Assembly: GCA_963772315.1 (NCBI GenBank)
Contig: CAVYWJ010000004.1
Coordinates: forward strand, 5,456,001-5,520,000
DNA length: 64,000 bases
Direction of reading: 5' to 3'
Source: Haliangium sp963772315
Lineage (GTDB): Bacteria; Myxococcota_A; Polyangia; Haliangiales; Haliangiaceae
The translations under genes were made by a program, and so were the position numbers. The notes under the pieces are model-generated. The model was not told where the DNA came from and made no database searches. It worked only from the letters and a program-made list of their open reading frames with translations. Below, in pieces: positions 1 through 8,671 of this stretch. The stretch's first letter is position 1; each line of letters opens with the position of its first letter.

Positions 1-1
1 C

Positions 2-814
2 TACAAGCTGCACTACAGCTTGCACCTCCCCGATGGCTTCGGCGTCGAGACCGGCATGCTGCTCATGGGCATCGTCGGCATGGTCTGGACGCTCGATTGC
101 TTCATCGCGCTCTGGATCTCGTTTCCCAGCCGGAAGACGTGGCGCAAGTCGTTCGCGTTTCGCTGGCGCCACGGCGGCTACCGCCTCAACTTCGACCTGC
201 ACCGCTCCGGCGGCGTCTGGCTGTGGGCGCTGCTGTCGATGCTGGCGGTGACCTCGGTGTCCATGAACCTCGGCAACCAGGTGGTGCGCCCGCTCGTGTC
301 CGTGTTCTCGACGCTGACGCCGAGCCCGTTCGACAGCCGCACGCCCAGCCCGCCGGACCAGCCCATCGTGCCCATGATCACGCGCACGCGCGCGATCGAG
401 ACTGCCCGGGTCGAGGCCGCCCGGCGAGGCTGGCGCGCGCCCGCCGGCGGGATCTACTACTCCTCCGAGTACGGCGTCTACGGCGTCGGGTTCTTCGAGC
501 CGGGGAAGGACCACGGCGATGGCGGCCTGGGCAATCCGTGGCTGTACTTCGATGGCCGCGACGCCGCGCCTGCAGGTGAGCTGGTTCCTGGCGAGGGCAG
601 CGCGGGCGACATCTTCCTGCAGGCCCAGTTCCCGGTGCACTCGGGCCGTATCCTCGGGCTGCCCGGGCGCGTGCTCATATCGATGCTCGGGCTGGCGATC
701 GCGATGCTCAGCGTCACCGGCGTCGTGATCTGGGCCAGAAAGCGACGCGCGCGGACGACGTCTCGCAGGTCCGGGCTGACCTCGATGTCCAAAGAGCCGG
801 GCTTGCCGGTCTAG
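2..814 (+). CDS. PepSY-associated transmembrane protein, 5' end outside window
   Basis: The reading frame is already open at the window edge, so this is the C-terminal part (about 270 residues) of a larger inner-membrane protein. Visible hydrophobic segments are GMLLMGIVGMVWTLDCFIAL near the start, WLWALLSMLAVTSVSM around residue 75, and a last helix VLISMLGLAIAMLSVTGVVI before a basic tail (WARKRRAR). Between them lies a soluble PepSY-like segment with TRARAIETARVEAARRGW. This layout fits the PepSY-associated TM family (PF03929), proteins often linked to ferric-siderophore reduction and TonB-dependent uptake. A Fur-family regulator lies convergently just downstream, which agrees with a metal-related role, but no receptor gene is visible. 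Family assignment is fairly safe; the substrate is not known. Confidence 0.75.
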   Translation, partial: YKLHYSLHLPDGFGVETGMLLMGIVGMVWTLDCFIALWISFPSRKTWRKSFAFRWRHGGYRLNFDLHRSGGVWLWALLSMLAVTSVSMNLGNQVVRPLVSVFSTLTPSPFDSRTPSPPDQPIVPMITRTRAIETARVEAARRGWRAPAGGIYYSSEYGVYGVGFFEPGKDHGDGGLGNPWLYFDGRDAAPAGELVPGEGSAGDIFLQAQFPVHSGRILGLPGRVLISMLGLAIAMLSVTGVVIWARKRRARTTSRRSGLTSMSKEPGLPV

Positions 815-861
815 TCGGGTCTACGCGGGGCTACTCGGGTTGGGCCGGGCCGTGCCTGGCG

Positions 862-1362
862 TCAGTGGGTCTTGCGCGCCGCGTGGGCACGCCGGCAGTC
901 CTTGCAGGTGCCGAGCAGCTCGTGCACGTGGCCGGTGAGCTCGAAGCCGAAGCGCTCCGCGATGTCGCGCTGGAGGACTTCGAAGGCCTCGAAGTGGAAC
1001 TCGACGACCTTGTGGCACTCGGTACACACCAGGTGATCGTGGTGCTCGCGCTCGAACGTCCGCTCGAAGCGCGTGCGCTCGCTGGAGGCGATGAGCACGT
1101 GCTGCAAGAGCCCGGTCTCGACCAGCAACGGCAGCACGCGGTACACGGTCGCCGCGTGCGCGTCGGGGACCTCCTTGTCGCGCAGCACCCTCAGCAAGTC
1201 CTCGACGTCGAAGTGACCCTCGTACATCAACGCCGCGCGCGCGATGGCCTCGCGCACGCCGGTCATCTTCAGTCCACGGGCATGCAGCGCATCGCGCAGG
1301 CGACCGAGCGCGCGCTCGAGGGCCTCCTCGTCCAGCTCCGTAGAATCGCGAGCGAGTCGCAT
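862..1362 (-). CDS. Fur-family transcriptional regulator
   Basis: A 166-residue protein of normal Fur length. The N-terminal winged helix includes HFDVEDLLRVLRDKEVPD and the typical AATVYRVLPLLVETGLLQ recognition region. The C-terminal dimerisation half has the metal-site signature EREHHDHLVCTECHKVVEF, and a second CxxC (GTCKDC) near the end, as in zinc-structured Fur/PerR proteins. The frame stays open upstream to about 1590, but the ATG at 1360-1362 gives the family length and leaves 158 bp for a divergent promoter with the next gene. Whether it senses iron, zinc, manganese or peroxide cannot be told. The PepSY protein next to it makes iron plausible. Confidence 0.9.
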   Translation of the reverse strand: MRLARDSTELDEEALERALGRLRDALHARGLKMTGVREAIARAALMYEGHFDVEDLLRVLRDKEVPDAHAATVYRVLPLLVETGLLQHVLIASSERTRFERTFEREHHDHLVCTECHKVVEFHFEAFEVLQRDIAERFGFELTGHVHELLGTCKDCRRAHAARKTH

Positions 1363-1520
1363 GTTGCTATCATGGGACTCGCTCGCCACCAGGTCAACGC
1401 GGCTCGCTCGAGGCCAGGCCTCGCGAACCAACGCCCTGCCCCTGCCCGCCACGTGACAAACCATAGATACGCAGCCACGCCTGCTCATCCGCGCCAGATG
1501 CCGTACAGTATCTGGTTGAG

Positions 1521-3539
1521 ATGATACGCATAGCTCCGATACGTCTGGCCGCGCTCGGCGCGTGTGCCTCGGCCCTGCTGCTGGGCGCATGCGCGCAGCT
1601 CCTCGGCATCGATGACCTCTCCGGTGACGACGTCGATGCTGGCCCGTCTTCCTTCACGCTGAGCGGCGTGGCCGCCGGCTTGCTCCAGCCCGTGAGCATC
1701 CGGCTCGAGCACCCGGGCGGCAGCGAGCCCCTGCGCATCGAGGAGGACGGCCCCTTCGCCTTCGACACAGTGCTCGCGCGCGGAGCCTCGTACGAGGTAG
1801 TGCTCGAGGACGCGCCGCCGTGTGTCCTCTGGAACGCGAGCGGCACCCTGAGCAACGAGGCGCCGGTCATCGAGCTGGCGTGCGAGCCCGTGCTCCTCTC
1901 CACGCTGCTCGTGGCCGGGCCCGGGGCGCCCGCGCTCGACTTCGAGATCGGCCGCTCGCGCTACGACGTCAACGTCTCCGCGCTGCGCCAGAGCGTGCGC
2001 CTCATCGCCGCGACCGCCAGCGCCGAGGCGACGCTCACCGTGGCCGGCATGCCGCTCGCCAGCGGCGCCACCAGCGAGCCCCTGCCGCTCGACTTCGGCG
2101 ACAATCCCATCGAGATCGAGGTCAAGCACCCGGGCGGGGTCGAGCGCACCTATCGCCTCACCCTCAACCGCGGCGCACCGCCCGTGCAGGACGCGTACGC
2201 CAAGGCAGCCAACGCCGGCGCCGGCGACGAGCTCGGCTACACCATGGCCATGTCCGGCGACACCATGGTCGTCGGCGCCCCCTACGAGGACAGCGACGCC
2301 ACCGGCGTCAACGGCAGCCCCAACGAGGGCAGCCCGGACAGCGGCGCCGCCTACGTCTTCCGCCGCAGCGGCGACACCTGGGTGCAGGAGGCGTATCTCA
2401 AGCCGTCCGGCGCCACCGCCGGCGCCAGCTTCGGCCAGAGCGTGGCCATCTCGGGCGACGTCGTCGCGGTCGGCGCGCCTTACCAGGACGACACCGCTGT
2501 CGACAGCGGCGTGGTCTACGTCTTCCATCGCGACGGCAGCGCATGGATCCAGGACGGATACGTCGCCGCCTCCAACAGCGGCGCCGGGGACAACTTCGGC
2601 TGGGCCGTGGCACTGGCCGATAACGCCCTGGCCGCGGGCGCACGCGCCGAGGACAGCAGCGCCACCGGCGTCGACGGCAACCAGAGCGACGAGGGCACGA
2701 CCGACAGCGGCGCGGTCTACGTGTTCCGCTACGAGAGCGGGACCTGGCTCCAGGAGGCCTATATCAAGGCCTCCAACACCGGCCTCGAAGACAACTTCGG
2801 CCGCAACCTGGCGCTGGCCGGCGACACCCTGGCCGTGGGCGTGTTCCTGGAGGACAGCAGCGCCTCGGGCGTGGGCGGCGAGCAGGGCGACGACGCCGAC
2901 ACGGTCAACAGCGGCGCGGTCTACGTGTTCCGCCGCAGCGACAGCAGCTGGTCTCAGGAGGCCTATATCAAGGCCTCCAACACCGCGTTCGACGACCAGT
3001 TCGGCATCCAGCTGGCGCTCGGCCAGGACACGCTGGCCGTGGGCGCCCCGTACGAGGACAGCGGCGCCACCGGCGTCAACGGCAACCAGGCCAACGACGG
3101 CAGCGAGGACAGCGGCGCGGTCTACGTGTTCCGCCGCAGCGGTAGCACCTGGGCCCAGGATGCCTATATCAAGGCCTCCAACACCGGCGACGGTGACAAC
3201 TTCGGCTGGGGCCTGGCCCTGGCCGGCGACACCCTGATCGCCAGCGCCATCGGCGAGTCCAGCGCGGCCACGGACGCGGGCGGCGACCAGAACGACAACA
3301 CCGCCAAGAACAGCGGCGCCGTGTACATCTTCGGCCGCAGCAGCGGCACCTGGGCGCAGAACAGCTACCTCAAGGCATCCAACACCGGCGTCGAGGACTG
3401 GTTCGGCTACAAGGTCGCGTACTCCGAGCACACGCTCGCGGTCACCGCCCGCTTCGAGGACAGCAACGCCTCGGGCGTGGGCGGCAGCCAGGACAACGAC
3501 AGCGCGGGCGACAGCGGCGCGCTCTACCTCTTCGACTGA
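1521..3539 (+). CDS. FG-GAP repeat lipoprotein with cadherin-like beta-sandwich domain
   Basis: A 672-residue exported protein. The N-terminus has a signal peptide ending in the lipobox LLGAC, so it is probably lipid-anchored. Residues of about 120-220 (STLLVAGPGAPALDFEIG ... YRLTLNR) resemble the cadherin-like beta-sandwich domain (PF12733). From about residue 225 to the end there are seven FG-GAP/integrin-alpha-type blades of about 60 residues, each with a variant of GDNFGWxLALAGDTL, VGAPYEDS and SGAVYVFRRSGSTW. Calcium-like acidic loops (YEDSDATGVNG, EDSSATGVDG) recur. Such proteins form a beta-propeller on the cell surface; ligand unknown. It is divergent from the Fur-family gene and stands alone. 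Confidence 0.85.
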   Translation: MIRIAPIRLAALGACASALLLGACAQLLGIDDLSGDDVDAGPSSFTLSGVAAGLLQPVSIRLEHPGGSEPLRIEEDGPFAFDTVLARGASYEVVLEDAPPCVLWNASGTLSNEAPVIELACEPVLLSTLLVAGPGAPALDFEIGRSRYDVNVSALRQSVRLIAATASAEATLTVAGMPLASGATSEPLPLDFGDNPIEIEVKHPGGVERTYRLTLNRGAPPVQDAYAKAANAGAGDELGYTMAMSGDTMVVGAPYEDSDATGVNGSPNEGSPDSGAAYVFRRSGDTWVQEAYLKPSGATAGASFGQSVAISGDVVAVGAPYQDDTAVDSGVVYVFHRDGSAWIQDGYVAASNSGAGDNFGWAVALADNALAAGARAEDSSATGVDGNQSDEGTTDSGAVYVFRYESGTWLQEAYIKASNTGLEDNFGRNLALAGDTLAVGVFLEDSSASGVGGEQGDDADTVNSGAVYVFRRSDSSWSQEAYIKASNTAFDDQFGIQLALGQDTLAVGAPYEDSGATGVNGNQANDGSEDSGAVYVFRRSGSTWAQDAYIKASNTGDGDNFGWGLALAGDTLIASAIGESSAATDAGGDQNDNTAKNSGAVYIFGRSSGTWAQNSYLKASNTGVEDWFGYKVAYSEHTLAVTARFEDSNASGVGGSQDNDSAGDSGALYLFD

Positions 3540-3590
3540 TCCGCGACCGCGCCGCCTCGATCACTCGGCGACGCGCCCGCGCCGCGCCGA

Positions 3591-6500
3591 TCACGACCGG
3601 CGACGCGCCGGCGCCGCGTCGATCACGATCGGCCGGGCCAGCGCCCGCTCGGCCTGGTCCACGGCCACGCAGTACACGTCGAGGAACGGCGGATAGCCCA
3701 GCTCGGGCTGGTAGGTCGCGCTCTCGCTCAGCGGCACCGCGCACGCCACCAGATCGCCGCCGGGCAGGCCGGTGAAGCGGTGCCAGAGCGCGGCGTGACC
3801 CGTGTCCTCGGTGCCTGGATGCTCGGCTTCGGGCGAGGCCTCGGCAAAGAACCGCGCGCCGGCGCTCTCGCTCCAGCGCTGGTCGAGCTCGTCCATGGAC
3901 GCGGGCACGGCGCGGCCCGGGAACAGCAGCAGGTGCGCCCTGGGAATCGAGCCCTCGAAGCGATTGTGCACGTGGATCTCGAGCGCGCCCTGCCCGCCCG
4001 ATGCCGCCCCGGACGCCGTGTCTTCAGGCAGCGCCAGCGGCAGGACCGTGGCCGGCCCGGCCGCGATCACGATGTCGCCCCCGGGCCCGCCCCCGCGCAT
4101 GGGCTGCCAGCGGGTGGTGCGCATGGGCTGCGACTTGGGATCGCGCTGGACCAGGCCCACGCGGTAGCGACCCGCGGCCAGGCGCTCGACCGCGAACGAG
4201 CCATCGCTGCGCACCGGCACCTCGATCGAGCCGTGATGGGCCTCGGCCACGGGCACGAACACCACCGTGCGCACCCCCTCGCTCACCCGCGGCGCATCGA
4301 TCTGGCCGCGCACGCTGCCGAACGGGCGCAGGGTCAGCATCAGATCATTCCCCGCGGCGCCGGGCGCCACCACCGCCGGAAACGAGCGTCCCCGGTGCCC
4401 CTCGGCGACCACGAGCACCGACTGCTCGGAGGTCCCTGCCGGCATCGCGAACCTGCCGCCCACGTCGGTGCGGGTGATGAACGCGCGCTGGCGATCGACG
4501 CTGTGGATCGCGTAGCGCCCGTTGCCGCGCAGCCCCGGATGCAGCACCACCTCGACACCGGCCGCGGGCTGGCCGGCATCGTCGACCACGTGTCCGCGCA
4601 CGGTGGGCGCGTCCGCCGGGGTTGACGGCCGGCGCTCCGGGCAGCGCCGGTTCATGATCTCGTAGAACTGCCGGGCCTCCTCGTAGCGCTCCAGGCTCTC
4701 GGCCCCGATCGAGGCCAGCTCCAGCCTGCAGACCATGTCGTACGACATGGCCGAGAGCTGCGCGCGCATCACCGAGAGGCCGCGCTCCATCAGCGCCGCG
4801 CCCTCCTCGGGCCGGCTGTTTCCGTGCAGGAACAGGCCGTGGTACAGGTCCACGCGCGCGGCCCGGAGCTCCAGGCCGGCGTCGAGATAGCCGCGGTACG
4901 CCTCGGCGTACGCGACCTCGGCCTCGGCCAGGTGGTTGTGGTCGGCGTGGTCGTAGGCCTCGATCAGCCGGAGCCAGCCGGCCAGATGCCCCGGATCGGA
5001 CAGGCGGCGCACCGCGGTCCGCGCGCGGCTGAGCAGCTCGCGCACGGCCCGCTCGTCGCTCTTGCCCTTGCCGACGTCCAGCGACGCGTGCAGCACCAGC
5101 GCCTCGGCCAGCAGCCGCACATCGTCGAGCTCCTCGGCCAGCGTGATGGCCTCGCGCAGGTAGCGCCGGGCGATTGGGCCGTCTTCCTTGAGCGCGTGGG
5201 TCGCGCCCAGCCGGTGCATGGCCCAGCCCTGCAGGTGCCGGTCGCCGAGCGAGCGCGCGCCTGCGAGCACGACCTCGGCCAGCTCGATCGCGCGATCGAA
5301 CTTGGCCATCTCGTGCGCGGTCCTGGCCTGCGCCAGCGCGGTGCGCAGCCGCTCGCTCTCGGCCGTGCGCACCGGCTGGTCGAGCACCTCCAGCGTCGTC
5401 TGGGCCCCGGGCGCGAGCGCGGCGCAGTGCGCGGGATCGGGCAGATCCGCGGCCGCGCTGACCGCGTAGTCCATCGCCTGGGTATCGGCCGCGCGCACCA
5501 GCTCGGTCAGCGTGGCCACCTGATCGCGATAATCGAGCAGACAGCCCATGCGGCGGTGGAAGGCCCACAGATCCGCACGCGCGCCCTCGCACACCTGCGC
5601 GCGCGCCTCGTGCCACGCGCGGCGGCCGCCGTCGAGGCGCGCGGCCAGCGCCGTGAACACCGCGCCGCCGTCGGCCGTCCGGGACAGCACCGCGCGCACC
5701 GCGCTCGCCACCTCGCCATCCCAGACCCCGTCCAGGCCGATCGCGCAGTCCGCGGCCGGCGCATCGGCCGGACGCGCGCCCACCACCAGCACGAACGCGC
5801 CCAGGCTGACCAGCAGCGCCGCCGCCCCCACCAGCAGCGACCGCGGCCGCTGCCTGGTCATGCCGCCGAGCGCGGCCAGCAGCGCGTCCATCGACGGAAA
5901 CCGCTCGCCGGGCTCGGCGCGCAGGCCGCGCAGCAAGAGCCGGCGCAGCCGCCTCGGCACCCGGCTACCCCGGGGCGACTCCGCGATCCGCCCCTGCACG
6001 ATCGCCGCGTGCAGCGACGCGGACGAGTGTCCGCGAAACGGCCGCTGCCCGTACAGCCCCTCGTACAGCGCCACGCAGAAGCTGAATTGATCGCTGCGCG
6101 CATCGGCCGGGCTGCCGCGATGCTGCTCGGGCGCCATGTACGCCGGCGTGCCCAGGATCGCGCCCGGACGCGTCAGCGTGAGCTCGGGCGGCTCGCCGCC
6201 GGCCCCGGCCCCGGCCGCCGCTGCCAGGTCCGCTGCCGCTGCCAGGTCCGCCGCCGCTGCCAGATCCTCCGCGTCGGCCAAGTCCGCCAGGTCTGCCGCA
6301 TCCGCCGCATCCGCCGCGTCGGCTTCGGCGGTCGCCTCGCTGGCCTGGCGCCGGTCGGTGTCGCCCCCCGCGGCCCCGTCGGCCGCATCACCGGCGCCGG
6401 CTCCGCTGCCCGATCTCGACATGCTGCCCGACCCGGACATGCTGCTCGATCCGGTCGTGTCCTGCGCGGTCGAGCTCGAGTCGGTGCGCGTCTGCCGGGC

Positions 6501-7049
6501 CAGCCCGAAGTCAGTGACCACCACGCGCCCGCCGCGATCGACCAGCACGTTGCTCGGCTTGAAGTCGCGGTGCACCAGCCCGGCCGCGTGGGCAGCGGCC
6601 AGCCCCTGCCCTGCGGCGACGAACACGTTCAGCACCTCGCGCCAGCTGCGGCGCTGGTCCGGCGCGGCCAGCCACTCCGCGCCGGTCTGCCCCTCGACCA
6701 GCTCCATCGCCACGAACACGCGCTTGCCCACCGTGCCCGCGTCGTACACCTTGATCACGTTGGGGTGGCGCAGCCTGGCCATGGCGCGCGCCTCGCGCAG
6801 CAGGCGCGCCCGACCGCGCTCCGCGTGGCTGGCCGTGCGCAGGAGCTTCACCGCCACCCGCCGATCGAGATCTGCGTCGTGGGCCGCGTGCACCACGCCC
6901 ATGCCGCCCACGCCCATCATTTCGAGGATGGTGTAGCGGCCCAGCTTGTCGCCCGGACGCAGCGGCTGCTCGGCCCCGCGCGCCGCGTCCGCAGCGGTGT
7001 CCGCGAGGGCGGGATCGGCCTCGCCGTCACGCGCGCGAGCATCAGACAT
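3591..7049 (-). CDS. Ser/Thr protein kinase with TM segment, helical repeats and two carboxypeptidase-regulatory-like domains
   Basis: A 1152-residue transmembrane signalling kinase. The cytoplasmic kinase domain spans about residues 35-385: glycine loop GVGGMGVVH, lysine in VAVKLL, catalytic loop LVHRDFKPSN, VTDFGLAR and GTPAYMAPEQ. Between DFG and APE there is an unusual insertion of about 100 residues, rich in Ser/Gly and then in Ala/Asp/Leu. One TM helix follows (LLVGAAALLVSLGAFVLVV). The exported half holds an alpha-helical repeat region that looks TPR-like, then two carboxypeptidase-regulatory-like beta domains (PTVRGHVVDDAGQPAAG..., GSVRGQIDAPRVSEG...). I chose the ATG at 7047-7049 because a purine-rich stretch precedes it; an in-frame start at 7091 would add 14 residues. 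Divergent from a VWA gene. Confidence 0.85.
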   Translation of the reverse strand: MSDARARDGEADPALADTAADAARGAEQPLRPGDKLGRYTILEMMGVGGMGVVHAAHDADLDRRVAVKLLRTASHAERGRARLLREARAMARLRHPNVIKVYDAGTVGKRVFVAMELVEGQTGAEWLAAPDQRRSWREVLNVFVAAGQGLAAAHAAGLVHRDFKPSNVLVDRGGRVVVTDFGLARQTRTDSSSTAQDTTGSSSMSGSGSMSRSGSGAGAGDAADGAAGGDTDRRQASEATAEADAADAADAADLADLADAEDLAAAADLAAAADLAAAAGAGAGGEPPELTLTRPGAILGTPAYMAPEQHRGSPADARSDQFSFCVALYEGLYGQRPFRGHSSASLHAAIVQGRIAESPRGSRVPRRLRRLLLRGLRAEPGERFPSMDALLAALGGMTRQRPRSLLVGAAALLVSLGAFVLVVGARPADAPAADCAIGLDGVWDGEVASAVRAVLSRTADGGAVFTALAARLDGGRRAWHEARAQVCEGARADLWAFHRRMGCLLDYRDQVATLTELVRAADTQAMDYAVSAAADLPDPAHCAALAPGAQTTLEVLDQPVRTAESERLRTALAQARTAHEMAKFDRAIELAEVVLAGARSLGDRHLQGWAMHRLGATHALKEDGPIARRYLREAITLAEELDDVRLLAEALVLHASLDVGKGKSDERAVRELLSRARTAVRRLSDPGHLAGWLRLIEAYDHADHNHLAEAEVAYAEAYRGYLDAGLELRAARVDLYHGLFLHGNSRPEEGAALMERGLSVMRAQLSAMSYDMVCRLELASIGAESLERYEEARQFYEIMNRRCPERRPSTPADAPTVRGHVVDDAGQPAAGVEVVLHPGLRGNGRYAIHSVDRQRAFITRTDVGGRFAMPAGTSEQSVLVVAEGHRGRSFPAVVAPGAAGNDLMLTLRPFGSVRGQIDAPRVSEGVRTVVFVPVAEAHHGSIEVPVRSDGSFAVERLAAGRYRVGLVQRDPKSQPMRTTRWQPMRGGGPGGDIVIAAGPATVLPLALPEDTASGAASGGQGALEIHVHNRFEGSIPRAHLLLFPGRAVPASMDELDQRWSESAGARFFAEASPEAEHPGTEDTGHAALWHRFTGLPGGDLVACAVPLSESATYQPELGYPPFLDVYCVAVDQAERALARPIVIDAAPARRRS
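6167..6491 (-). repeat. Low-complexity insertion inside the kinase activation segment
   Basis: This coding stretch falls between the DFG and APE motifs of the Ser/Thr kinase. It encodes a Ser/Gly/Met tract (SSSMSGSGSMSRSGSG) and then degenerate tandem peptides of the form AADLAAAADLAAAA and DAADAADLADLADAEDL. At DNA level it contains short tandem copies of a unit reading GCCGCTGCCAGGTCC on the plus strand. Tandem-repeat slippage is a likely source. Confidence 0.75.
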
Positions 7050-7218
7050 CGGCCCCAGGATATCAGCACCGCGCCGCCCCCCAGCGCTCATTCGACGCGC
7101 GGCTCCGCGCCGTGCCCGGGACAGGGAACCGCACGCGCTGGCATGCCGTGCATGGCCCCTGTCTTATCGCCATGGAATGCGCGCCCGCAGCCCCGGGGCG
7201 TAGTAGACTCTCGTCATC

Positions 7219-8478
<1,260 letters not shown>

Positions 8479-8671
8479 CGCCGGCTGGGTCGCCGGCCCG
8501 GCAGGGGCCAGCGATCGGCGGGTTTGTCAGCACAGGTCTCGCTGCGCGTTGCATTCGAGCGACCCATCCACCTAAGATTGCCCTGTCGATGAGATCCACC
8601 GGGAGATCCAACAGGCGACCGCCTGCCGCCCGGCATCGCGGCTGACGCCGACGCGGCGCAGCGAGGCAACC

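Noticed and set aside
3540..3600. Short repeats (CGATCAC / CGGCGACGCGCC) after the FG-GAP gene as a possible terminator or element
   Set aside because: Only two worn copies, no stem with a T-run, no larger structure.
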